64,000 bases of DNA from Emticicia fluvialis (GTDB lineage Bacteria > Bacteroidota > Bacteroidia > Cytophagales > Spirosomataceae): positions 186,001 to 250,000 of the forward strand of contig NZ_JANUSD010000009.1 of the NCBI RefSeq assembly GCF_024793945.1, written 5' to 3'. The position numbers and the translations under genes are program-made. Below the pieces are notes generated by a model. It was given only the letters and a program-made list of their open reading frames with translations, was not told the origin of the DNA and searched no databases. Positions 26,390-35,083 of this stretch are shown one piece after another (position 1 is the first letter of the stretch; the number at the start of each line of letters is the position of its first letter).

Positions 26390-26402
26390 AAACTATCATT
26401 AT

Positions 26403-26639
26403 CTATTTACTTACCAATTCTTCAATGTCTTTGGCCAGGTCGTAGTCTTTTCCTGTTACTATATTTCCGGCATCATGGGTCGATAAAGAAATGTTTACTT
26501 TGTTCCAGGAATTTGACCAGTCGGGGTGATGCCCGTGTACTTCAGCCAGCATGGCTACTCTTGTCATAAAAGCAAAGGCCTCTGAAAAATCTTTGAACTG
26601 AAAAGTTTTTGTCAGTTTATTGTTTTCTTCTTTCCACAT
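26403..26639 (-). CDS. 4a-hydroxytetrahydrobiopterin dehydratase (pterin carbinolamine dehydratase)
   Basis: Dehydrates the 4a-carbinolamine made by aromatic amino acid hydroxylases. The active-site pattern EVHGHHPDWSNSWNKVNISL followed by a downstream THDAGN fits the PCD motif: paired histidines, aromatic, second His, Asp. 78 residues is short but within the range for compact forms. It is monocistronic, upstream of its own terminator, downstream of tRNA-Ser on the same strand. Confidence 0.9.
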   Translation of the reverse strand: MWKEENNKLTKTFQFKDFSEAFAFMTRVAMLAEVHGHHPDWSNSWNKVNISLSTHDAGNIVTGKDYDLAKDIEELVSK

Positions 26640-26703
26640 AGCTTTTTGTGTTTTGGTATGAAATTTAATAACAAAAAAGCCGAATCAAATGATTCGGCTT
26701 CCG

Positions 26704-26788
26704 CAGAGAGAGAGGGATTCGAACCCCCGGACCTTTAACAGTCAACGGTTTTCAAGACCGCCGCATTCGACCACTCTGCCATCTCTCT
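26704..26788 (-). tRNA. tRNA-Ser (anticodon UGA)
   Basis: Read on the minus strand: acceptor arms AGAGAGA and TCTCTCT with discriminator G, D-arm GGCAGAGTGGTCGAATGC, anticodon loop CTTGAAAA with anticodon TGA, a long variable arm as in serine tRNAs (CGTTGACTGTTAAAGGTCCG), and T-loop TTCGAAT. The 3' CCA is not encoded. Confidence 0.95.
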
Positions 26789-26807
26789 GTGTCTCTCAAT
26801 TGTTTTG

Positions 26808-26838
26808 CAAAGATACGGCTTTAAGATATAAATGTCAA
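26808..26838 (-). promoter_or_regulatory. tRNA-Ser promoter
   Basis: Minus-strand TTG (complement of 26836-26838) and TATCTTTG (complement of 26808-26815), starting 23 nt apart. The expected start is about 14 nt before the mature tRNA. Confidence 0.75.
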
Positions 26839-26927
26839 TGCCTGACTAAATAATTTTTCATTTTTTTTTCCTTTCACAAGCCCCCGAAAAAACGTAAATT
26901 TGTAAAAAATATACGAATCTTCTTTTT

Positions 26928-29174
26928 GTGGAAACAATCGAACAACTTCCAACTTTCGAAACCGCCAAGAAACTTGGCCTATTGCCCGAAGAATTTGAAA
27001 AGATAAAACAAATTTTAGGACGCACTCCCAACTTTACTGAGCTATCAATTTTCTCGGTTATGTGGTCAGAGCACTGTTCATACAAAAATTCAATTGTATG
27101 GTTGAAAACTCTTCCGCGCGATTCTGACCGTATGCTGGCAAAAGCCGGTGAAGAAAATGCAGGCCTTGTTGATATTGGTGATGGCCTTGCTTGTAGTTTC
27201 AAAATTGAATCTCATAATCACCCATCTGCGCTTGAACCTTATCAGGGGGCAGCAACCGGAGTGGGTGGTATCAATCGCGACATCTTTACTATGGGTGCCC
27301 GTCCGATTGCGCAGCTTAACTCACTACGGTTTGGCAATATCAATTCGCCCAAAACGCAACGTTTGTTGAAGGGTGTAGTAAAAGGTATTGGTGATTACGG
27401 TAACGCTTTCGGGATTCCGACAGTAGGTGGTGAAATCTACTTTGATGATTGCTACAATACCAATCCATTGGTAAATGCTTTCTCTGCCGGTATAGTTGAA
27501 GTGGGCAAACAGGCATCGGCTACCTCTTATGGTGTAGGTAACCCTGTTTTCATTGTTGGTTCTGCCACTGGTAAGGATGGAATACACGGAGCCACTTTTG
27601 CTTCTGAAGATATTACTGATAAATCAACCGAGAAACTTCCGGCTGTTCAGGTGGGAGACCCATTCATGGAAAAACTTCTTTTGGAAGCTACCCTTGAAAT
27701 CATCAACACCGGATATGTAATTGGTATACAGGATATGGGTGCTGCGGGTATCATCTGCTCAACTTCTGAAATGAGCGCCAAAGGTGAACACGGCATGATT
27801 ATAGATCTTGACAAAGTACCAACCCGCCAGGCCAATATGCACGGATGGGAAATTCTACTTTCGGAGTCACAGGAGCGTATGCTGGTTGTGGTTGAAAAAG
27901 GCAAAGAAGATTTAATAAAAGGCATATTTGATAAATGGGATTTGCACTGCGCACAAATTGGTGAAGTAACAGATACCCAGCGCTTGCATTTCTACCAACA
28001 CGGTAAATTAATTGCAGATGTACCGGCAGAAGATTTAGTGTTAGGTGGCGGCGCGCCTCAATATCATAGAGAGTATCGCGAGCCGGCCTATTACCAGGAG
28101 TTCAAAAAATTTGATATCCAATCGATAGCAGATATTCAGGATAAAGCTGAACTGGTTAAAGTGGCTGAGCATCTGTTGTCTCACCCGAACATCTGTTCAA
28201 GAAAATGGATAACCGAACAATATGACTCAACCGTTGGTACCGCGAACCGCAGCACCAATCGTCCGTCTGATGCCGCAGTGGTAAGATTGCGGAATCCGGA
28301 AAAAGGAGAATTGAGTAAATCAATTGTTATTACAGTAGACTGTAACGGAAGATACGTAAATGCAGATCCGGAAGTAGGTTGCCAGATTGCCGTTTCTGAA
28401 GCAGCCCGGAATATTGTCTGCACCGGAGGTGAGCCATTGGCCATTACCAACAACCTTAACTTTGGCAACCCATACAACCCTGAGGTGTACTGGCAATTTG
28501 TGGGAGCCATTAAAGGGATGAGCAAAGCCTGCCTGAAATTTAAGACACCGGTTACTGGTGGTAATGTAAGTTTTTACAATCAGAGCTCAGACGATGGCCC
28601 GGTGTTTCCGACACCAACCATTGGTATGCTAGGTTTGATGGAAAGCTCGGAGAATCACATGACCCTGAATTTTAAAAATGCAGGCGACCTGATATATCTG
28701 GTTGGAGAATCGAAAGATGACATTGCCTCGTCTGAGTATCTTTACTCATACCGTGGCATTAAGGCTTCTCCTACTCCGGCCTTTGATCTGGATACAGAAT
28801 ATAATTTGCAGGATGCCGTGAAAGAATTAATTATCAGCAAACTGGTTGAGTCGGTTCATGACTTATCAGATGGAGGGCTGTTCATTGCTTTGGCCGAATC
28901 ATCATTCCCGAACGAACTTGGTTTCAAAATTAAAACCGACGCACAGTTCAGAACTGATGCCTTCCTTTTTGGTGAAGCACAAAGCCGGGTTGTGGTTTCT
29001 GTGAAAGCATCACAACAAGAGGCTTTTGAGAATTTGCTAAAAAATAAAAATGTTAATTTCTCTCTGTTGGGTGAAGTGTCAGACGGCAGCTTCATTATAG
29101 ATAATGAAGTGGTTATCACTACCAAAACAGCCAAAAACATTTATGATAATGTAATTGGAAAAATAATGAACTAA
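26928..29174 (+). CDS. purL: Phosphoribosylformylglycinamidine synthase subunit PurL
   Basis: Fourth step of purine synthesis: ATP-dependent amidation of FGAR. 748 residues is the small PurL form, which works with PurS and PurQ, neither of which is in this window. Blocks seen are MWSEHCSYKNS (about 45), ESHNHPSALEPYQGAATGVG (about 94-113), the AIRS-fold repeats and a C-terminal HDLSDGGL. The start is GTG 26928, about 20 nt after a TAAATTTG -7 box (26895-26902). Monocistronic. Confidence 0.95.
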   Translation: METIEQLPTFETAKKLGLLPEEFEKIKQILGRTPNFTELSIFSVMWSEHCSYKNSIVWLKTLPRDSDRMLAKAGEENAGLVDIGDGLACSFKIESHNHPSALEPYQGAATGVGGINRDIFTMGARPIAQLNSLRFGNINSPKTQRLLKGVVKGIGDYGNAFGIPTVGGEIYFDDCYNTNPLVNAFSAGIVEVGKQASATSYGVGNPVFIVGSATGKDGIHGATFASEDITDKSTEKLPAVQVGDPFMEKLLLEATLEIINTGYVIGIQDMGAAGIICSTSEMSAKGEHGMIIDLDKVPTRQANMHGWEILLSESQERMLVVVEKGKEDLIKGIFDKWDLHCAQIGEVTDTQRLHFYQHGKLIADVPAEDLVLGGGAPQYHREYREPAYYQEFKKFDIQSIADIQDKAELVKVAEHLLSHPNICSRKWITEQYDSTVGTANRSTNRPSDAAVVRLRNPEKGELSKSIVITVDCNGRYVNADPEVGCQIAVSEAARNIVCTGGEPLAITNNLNFGNPYNPEVYWQFVGAIKGMSKACLKFKTPVTGGNVSFYNQSSDDGPVFPTPTIGMLGLMESSENHMTLNFKNAGDLIYLVGESKDDIASSEYLYSYRGIKASPTPAFDLDTEYNLQDAVKELIISKLVESVHDLSDGGLFIALAESSFPNELGFKIKTDAQFRTDAFLFGEAQSRVVVSVKASQQEAFENLLKNKNVNFSLLGEVSDGSFIIDNEVVITTKTAKNIYDNVIGKIMN

Positions 29175-29192
29175 GCGGAATGGTTAATAAAA

Positions 29193-29222
29193 AATAAAGA
29201 CCTCTTTACGGAGGTCTTTATT
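29193..29222. terminator. Bidirectional terminator between purL and the methyltransferase gene
   Basis: Perfect stem AATAAAGACCTC and GAGGTCTTTATT, loop TTTACG, with A-run and T-run flanks. It overlaps the last codon of the minus-strand methyltransferase. Confidence 0.85.
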
Positions 29223-29982
29223 TTTTTACCATGATTAAAAAAAGAGAGCTTCCAAAAATACCCCTCCTGAATAGCTGTTCTTCCAACTTTACTATTTTGT
29301 ATAAAGCGTTGTTTACAAAATTTCCTGGCACACTTACATCAGACTTAATGGCGGTTCTGTCAACCAGATTAAATTTTAACTGAAACTGCTGCAGCAACCT
29401 TACACCCAAAATGAGCGGCGACAAGAAAAGGCTCCAATAAGTATGATGAATAATTTTCAGATTTGTAGGTAGTAAATATTTCTCGAAATCAGATATTGTG
29501 AATCGCTTTACCCCTCCTACTGCCATATCATGCGTGCCATAAAAAATCTGAAACGCATTGTTGTTTGAAATCAGCATCCCATCGGGCTTTAGTTTTCGTT
29601 CCATATTTTTTATGGCCTTTACAATTACTTCATCTTCAAACTGGTAAAGCACATCATCATTAATGATAACATCAAAACTTGCATCTTCAAATTCAGCATT
29701 AAAATCTGTAAGGTCAATTTTCTGAACATTCAGTTTTCGTTCTTTACAGAAATCAACGGCATCGTCTGAATAATCAAAACCTTCAATATTCACATAACCT
29801 TGCTTAATCAGCAATTGCATCAGGCCACCTGTACCACAACCGGCATCAAGAATTTTTATTTTTTTGTTATCAGCAAATTTGCTGGTAATAGCATTTAGAA
29901 TTTTTTCGTGCAGAATTTTATACCACCAAAGTTGGCCTTCGGCTTCATACATTATCTGGTATTCTTGTCTACTGCTTAGCAT
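29218..29982 (-). CDS. Class I SAM-dependent methyltransferase in the sugar operon
   Basis: 254 residues. SAM motif I is ILDAGCGTGGLMQLL (about 44-58), with acidic EGFDYSDDAV at about 70 and motif IV FDVIINDDVLYQFEDE near 103. Its start overlaps the end of the glycosyltransferase gene by 14 bases, so it is translated from the same message. The acceptor is unknown; the context suggests methylation of a sugar, glycan or lipid-linked intermediate. It ends in a hydrophobic tail without a clear membrane helix. Confidence 0.85.
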   Translation of the reverse strand: MLSSRQEYQIMYEAEGQLWWYKILHEKILNAITSKFADNKKIKILDAGCGTGGLMQLLIKQGYVNIEGFDYSDDAVDFCKERKLNVQKIDLTDFNAEFEDASFDVIINDDVLYQFEDEVIVKAIKNMERKLKPDGMLISNNNAFQIFYGTHDMAVGGVKRFTISDFEKYLLPTNLKIIHHTYWSLFLSPLILGVRLLQQFQLKFNLVDRTAIKSDVSVPGNFVNNALYKIVKLEEQLFRRGIFGSSLFLIMVKK

Positions 29983-30871
29983 TTAGCGAATTGTATTTTT
30001 CAACATACTGAGGTGTTCCGTTTTGGGTCAGGAAAAATTTACCTATGTACTCGCCTACTATTCCCAGCGCACTTATCTGAATACCACTAAAAAAACACAA
30101 AGCAGCCAAACCCCAACCATGAAGCACATTGGTAAAAAACAAAATGAAGAGCAGCACCGACAGAGAGATTAGAATAAGACCTGTGGCCTGAACAAACCTG
30201 ATGGGCAGATTTGAATAACCAAAAACGATTATCATAAAAAGCCGGACAAGTTTTTTTACTGTGTAGTTTGACTCTCCCTCCAGCCTGTCGTTATGTTCAA
30301 CCTGTACAGTGCTTACCCGGTTAGTTGTTCTAAAAACCAAAGCATCAATATAAGGGTACGGACCTTTGTACTTAACAATTTCGGTAATCAGATCTTTGCT
30401 CATCAACTTGAAACTTGACAAGTATAAATCCTGTGGCTTATGGATAAGCCAGGTGGTAATCCGGTTAACTACCCAGCTTCCGATGTTCCGAACCACGTGA
30501 TGCTTCTTGGTTGCATAATAACTGTACACTACATCGTAATCTCCTTCCTGTGCTTTAGTTAATAATTTTAAAATTTCTGAAGGCGGATTCTGGAAGTCAT
30601 CATCAATTATAACGGCATAGTTACCATTCACATAATTCAATCCGCACATGACAGCGTTGAACTCACCAAAATTTTTCCGGAGTGAAATAAAATGAACCTT
30701 TTCATAAACTTTCGCCAACCCAAGGCAAACCTTTTCGGAATTATCAGGGCTGCCATCATTAACCAGAATGATATTAAAATCAAGATGCTTTAGTTCATCA
30801 TGCAATTTGGCTACGAGTTTTGCAATCGTTTTTTCACCTCTATAGACAGGTATTACCACCGACAAAAGCAT
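29969..30871 (-). CDS. Family 2 glycosyltransferase, membrane-anchored
   Basis: 300 residues. The GT-A fold begins LSVVIPVYRGEKTIAKLVAK. Nucleotide-sugar binding is in ILVNDGSPDNSE, and the metal-binding DDD is in YAVIIDDDFQNPPSE (about 89-103). Two C-terminal membrane helices (about 228-246 and 252-272) match DPM1/GtrB-like enzymes, which load a sugar onto a polyprenyl phosphate. It lies between an aminotransferase and a methyltransferase in one operon, so it probably handles an amino or modified sugar for surface glycans. Confidence 0.88.
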   Translation of the reverse strand: MLLSVVIPVYRGEKTIAKLVAKLHDELKHLDFNIILVNDGSPDNSEKVCLGLAKVYEKVHFISLRKNFGEFNAVMCGLNYVNGNYAVIIDDDFQNPPSEILKLLTKAQEGDYDVVYSYYATKKHHVVRNIGSWVVNRITTWLIHKPQDLYLSSFKLMSKDLITEIVKYKGPYPYIDALVFRTTNRVSTVQVEHNDRLEGESNYTVKKLVRLFMIIVFGYSNLPIRFVQATGLILISLSVLLFILFFTNVLHGWGLAALCFFSGIQISALGIVGEYIGKFFLTQNGTPQYVEKYNSLNAKQ

Positions 30872-30877
30872 ATTGTA

Positions 30878-31981
30878 TCAATAATGGTTAATTTTTTCTA
30901 TGATGTAACTAACCTCTTCGTCGGTCAATGTCTGGTTCAAAGGTAAACTTAGCACCTCATTATGAAGAAGTTCTGAAATCGGGTATGAGTCCGCATTCCA
31001 TTCTTTATAGGCTAGCTGCTTATGCGGAGCCACCGGATAGTGCATATCTGAACCAATCAGATTCTCGCGCAGATACTCTCTGAATCTTGCTCTGTCTTTC
31101 AGCCGAACCACAAATAAATGCCAGGCATCTGAACTTACAGACCCAGCAGAAGGCAAAATAATTTCCGGATTACTGATTTCAGATAGATACCTCTGGGCAA
31201 TTTGCCGGCGTCTTTCATTTACAAGCTCTAAAACCGGTAACTTAATGTTAAGTATAGCCGCCTGCACTTCATCAAGCCGGCTATTTATTCCCTGTTCGTT
31301 AAAAATATATTTTTCTGCCGAACCATAATTTCTTAATGCACGTATCCTGCCGGCCAGTTCATCATCATTGGTTGTAACAGCTCCGGCATCACCCATAGCG
31401 CCCAGGTTTTTTGTAGGGTAAAAACTAAAACCTGCCCCGTGCGATAAATTTCCGGCTTTTTGCCCTTCGTAACTTGCCCCGTGCGCCTGAGCTGTATCTT
31501 CAAAAACTTTCAGGTTGTATTTTTGGGCAATGGCATTGATGGCGTTCATATTGCAACATTTGCCATAAAGATGAACTGTTAAAATTGCCTGGGTTTTTGG
31601 AGTAATTTTTTCTTCAATTTTCTGAGGGTCAATCAGATAGGTATACAAATCGGGTTCTACCAGAACGGGAACCAGGCCCGCCATAGACACCGCAAGTATA
31701 GTAGCTATATACGTATTTGAAGGTACAATTACCTCAGAACCTTTCGGGAAATCAGATGCTTTGAGTAATAATGCCAGTGCATCAAGCCCATTTGCTACAC
31801 CAATACAATGCTTTGTTCCACAATATTCTGCAAAAGATTTTTCAAAATGATAGACCTCATCGCCTAGAATATACCATCCTGAAGAAACTTTCTTTGTCAG
31901 AATTTCAATAATCGGTGTTTCATAAGGTTTATTAATGCGCTTGAGGTCAAGAAAGGGAATAAAATTGGTGCGTGTGTTCAA
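30878..31981 (-). CDS. DegT/DnrJ/EryC1/StrS-family sugar aminotransferase
   Basis: PLP-dependent aminotransferase that converts a 4- or 3-keto nucleotide sugar to the amino sugar. Blocks seen are GVANGLDALALLL (61-73), the Asp binding PLP in VFEDTAQAHGA (159-169) and the Schiff-base lysine K191 in GFSFYPTKNLGAMGDAGAV. 367 residues. It starts 21 bases after the AddB-like gene and ends 6 bases before the glycosyltransferase gene. Relatives include FdtB-like enzymes; the substrate is not determined. Confidence 0.88.
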   Translation of the reverse strand: MNTRTNFIPFLDLKRINKPYETPIIEILTKKVSSGWYILGDEVYHFEKSFAEYCGTKHCIGVANGLDALALLLKASDFPKGSEVIVPSNTYIATILAVSMAGLVPVLVEPDLYTYLIDPQKIEEKITPKTQAILTVHLYGKCCNMNAINAIAQKYNLKVFEDTAQAHGASYEGQKAGNLSHGAGFSFYPTKNLGAMGDAGAVTTNDDELAGRIRALRNYGSAEKYIFNEQGINSRLDEVQAAILNIKLPVLELVNERRRQIAQRYLSEISNPEIILPSAGSVSSDAWHLFVVRLKDRARFREYLRENLIGSDMHYPVAPHKQLAYKEWNADSYPISELLHNEVLSLPLNQTLTDEEVSYIIEKINHY

Positions 31982-32002
31982 AGTGTTTACAAATTGTGAA
32001 AT

Positions 32003-34921
32003 TCATCGGCCGCATATTCCTTTAAAATCACACCTTTCACAAACGAGCAGGTCATTTGTTTGGGCAAACGGAACATCCGGATTCAGCATTTCTTTTATAA
32101 TGTTGGCTAATATTTCTTCTGTTTTTTCAATAAAACCAAAGATAGTGGGGTTATCAGTAAAACTCAAATTTACCTCAAGATTTTCTTTCATATTTCTGAA
32201 CGAATAAATCTTTGCTTTTATATCATGGTTTTCGAGTGTTTCGCCACCTATGGTAAACATTATATTGGTGGCCATATTTTTTAAAATCAGATACTGATAC
32301 AACCACAACTGGCGTAGCTTTTCTTTGTCGGGGTCAATCAGCGCTTCTTCAAGTATCTGGTCGCGGCTTTTTTCAAGCTCTTTTTTTACAACTTTTCCGG
32401 TTTTGTAGTCAACCACTTTTATTACATTTCCGGCTTTTTCTATTCTATCTACGCGGCCTGCAATTTTAACTTTTTGTATATTTCCAAGATTTGGCATTTC
32501 AAAAGAAGCCTCAATCTGCTTCTCAGAATCAAGTATCCGGTACGGAAAAACCTGTGTTTCTTTCTGCATGTTAAAGAAGTCGGCCAGTAATTGTTCAGCC
32601 ACATGCTTCAACAAATAGTTCATACCAGAATCAATTACATAACCCCCGAATTTTTCTTTATAGGCTGTGTCGAGGCGCTCAGGTATCTGGCTTAAAACGG
32701 CATCTAATACATCCTGCGTTACTTCTGTTCCAAAATCGTTGTCAATTTTTTCGAGGGTATTATGCAGCCAGGTACCAAAAATATCAGCGCCGAAATTCTC
32801 GTCTACTTCTTCGCGCTTAGATATACCGGCAATTTTATTGAAGTAAAACTTTAATGTACAGTGAAGGTACTCATTAAGGTTTGTGGGATATATTCCACCA
32901 TCAGCCAGCAGACTGCTTACCGTAGCCAGTATGTCTTTACTCTTTTGCACTACAACCTTATTAACTAGCTCATTATCAATAGTTTTATTGTAGGCAATTT
33001 TAGGATACGTAATTTTTATTTGCTTATTGTGCCTGGCTAGTTCGTTTTCAATCTGTAAAATAAACCTGCTTTTTTCAGTGGCTCCGCCACCAAGCCCTTC
33101 GCCTGTGGGTATTACATACAGCAGGTCAATATCTTTGGCACGTTGTAAAAGCCTGAAAAAATGATAAGCCATTATTGCGTTCTGGTCTGACTGCAACGGC
33201 AGCCCAAACTCAAGCGAGGCATCAAAAGGGATTAACGAATTGAGATGCTTGGCCGAAGGCAACACACCCTCGTTAACAGAAAGAAATATTACCCTGTCGA
33301 AATCAAGGCAGCGGGTCTCCAGCATACCCATTATCTGGAGGTCGGCCACGGGCTCGCCACTGAACGGAATTTTTTCCTGCCTGATGAGTTCATACAAAAA
33401 ATGTCTGAAACTTTTCAGGTTCAACAGCCTGTTATTAAATAGGATTTTTTCAAGACGGTTCAGAATCGTAAGAAACAAATAAAGGTATTCAATTTCAATG
33501 GCGTCGTTCGATTCATGATACACTCCGCGCAGCTCGTCAATTAAATCATAAAATGCTTTCAACGCTTTTCTGGGGTCGTTACCCCAGCGAGAAAACAGGA
33601 CCTCAAAGAGCCTGTCGCCTTTACCGAATGTAAGCATTTCTTCCTCGCTCAGATACACCAGATTCCCCCTTACTATTTCTGTCTGCGTTTCTGAAAAAAC
33701 ATTCGCTTTACCTTCTGTGCTGGCATCTGAATAATTAATCTGCTCATACTTACGACAAAAAGGGTGATTCAGCACCTTAAATACATGCCTGTGGCTATAC
33801 TTGGGTATCCGGATGGTCTCGCCGCTTTTGGTTTTAAACTCAACAATATTTTGTTGCAGCTCAAAAACTGAGTCGATAAGCGTAAAGAGCATGGATCCCC
33901 TGAGCGACAAACCCATGGTTATGTTGAAGTCTGTAACCAGATTATCGAGCGAATAAATTAATGGCGAAAGCAGGTTTTCGTCGCACAGAACAATGGCCGT
34001 AGGTACGCCCGGATTAACCAACAGGCTGTCGGCATAAATGGCGCCTGCTACTTTTGCCTGCAATGTGGCATTTTCAACACCTATTATTCTGATATTTTTC
34101 TCTTCTGCCAGCAGGTGGTTGGTCTGCCAGTTCCATTTACCAAAAGTACCCTTCGATTTATATTTTCTAAGCGTGCCTCCGGCTTTCTGATTATACAATG
34201 GGTTCATGAAAAACTCATCGGTATCCCATAACATCTCTGCTTTTCCGGCCTTCACCAGCTTTTCAATAACAATTTCTTCAGATCTGCTAAAAGCATTAAA
34301 GCCAACAAAATAGTATTTTTCAAAGTTTTTGTTCTCAATCAGCAGTGTCTCTACTTCTTCTGCCAGCAACCTGTAAGACATGCCCCGGTAGGTATAACCC
34401 TTCACCCGCAGCTCGGTTTGCAGGTCTACATATACCTGGTATATATTCTCAAAAAGTTTAAAGTATTTATCAAGATTGCCGGTGGTTTCAACAAACGGTT
34501 TGTTTATTTTTACCATATCTACATTCCAACGCTCCAGGGTCTTTGCTTCACTGATGTAATCAAACAAAGCTTTTGGGTCGCCGATAAAATACTGGTCTAT
34601 GGTGTCAAAATCCCGCAGCAGCGTAGGCGCCCACGAAATAAACCTGTCGAAATCTACCTGTGCATCATATTTTCTGAAAGTTTCGTAAAGTTCAAAAAGT
34701 AGTCCGACCGAATCAATGGTTTTGAAGCCGGACATTTCAGCCACAAAGTCATCAATGGCACAAACTTCAGGCGAAAGAAACGGAACATCAGATAGTTTAC
34801 CCAAAAAGCGCTTGAAGAAAAAAACCGACCGCCTGTTAGGCAATATAATGCAGACATTTTTCAGCTGAGCCAAAGAATGCCTGTCAAATACATATTGAGC
34901 CGATTTCTCTAAAAATGCCAT
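32003..34921 (-). CDS. AddB-like PD-(D/E)XK nuclease with iron-sulfur cluster
   Basis: 972 residues. The N-terminus (VCIILPNRRSVFFFKRFLG) and helicase-like middle resemble AddB but lack an ATP-binding Walker A lysine. The C-terminal nuclease has GRVDRIEKAGNVIKVVDYKT (about 823-841), with the catalytic Asp and the D-x-K pair. Four cysteines suit a 4Fe-4S staple: one in HCTLKFYF (about 687) and three in CERCDFKGIC at the very end. Its expected role is double-strand break processing with an AddA partner, which is not nearby. It sits unusually at the head of a sugar-gene operon. Confidence 0.85.
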   Translation of the reverse strand: MAFLEKSAQYVFDRHSLAQLKNVCIILPNRRSVFFFKRFLGKLSDVPFLSPEVCAIDDFVAEMSGFKTIDSVGLLFELYETFRKYDAQVDFDRFISWAPTLLRDFDTIDQYFIGDPKALFDYISEAKTLERWNVDMVKINKPFVETTGNLDKYFKLFENIYQVYVDLQTELRVKGYTYRGMSYRLLAEEVETLLIENKNFEKYYFVGFNAFSRSEEIVIEKLVKAGKAEMLWDTDEFFMNPLYNQKAGGTLRKYKSKGTFGKWNWQTNHLLAEEKNIRIIGVENATLQAKVAGAIYADSLLVNPGVPTAIVLCDENLLSPLIYSLDNLVTDFNITMGLSLRGSMLFTLIDSVFELQQNIVEFKTKSGETIRIPKYSHRHVFKVLNHPFCRKYEQINYSDASTEGKANVFSETQTEIVRGNLVYLSEEEMLTFGKGDRLFEVLFSRWGNDPRKALKAFYDLIDELRGVYHESNDAIEIEYLYLFLTILNRLEKILFNNRLLNLKSFRHFLYELIRQEKIPFSGEPVADLQIMGMLETRCLDFDRVIFLSVNEGVLPSAKHLNSLIPFDASLEFGLPLQSDQNAIMAYHFFRLLQRAKDIDLLYVIPTGEGLGGGATEKSRFILQIENELARHNKQIKITYPKIAYNKTIDNELVNKVVVQKSKDILATVSSLLADGGIYPTNLNEYLHCTLKFYFNKIAGISKREEVDENFGADIFGTWLHNTLEKIDNDFGTEVTQDVLDAVLSQIPERLDTAYKEKFGGYVIDSGMNYLLKHVAEQLLADFFNMQKETQVFPYRILDSEKQIEASFEMPNLGNIQKVKIAGRVDRIEKAGNVIKVVDYKTGKVVKKELEKSRDQILEEALIDPDKEKLRQLWLYQYLILKNMATNIMFTIGGETLENHDIKAKIYSFRNMKENLEVNLSFTDNPTIFGFIEKTEEILANIIKEMLNPDVPFAQTNDLLVCERCDFKGICGR

Positions 34922-35083
34922 GGGTTATCAGGCTCATGGGGTAGCCTGGTTTTGGTAAAACAGGAAAACAATTGAAGAAAATACAAAATAACAACTAACT
35001 ATCGGATTTTCCTGCTAAAAAATTATCAATGGCTTATTATTTATTTTTAAGCAACACTGTATAAAAATATCACAAAACCAAGA

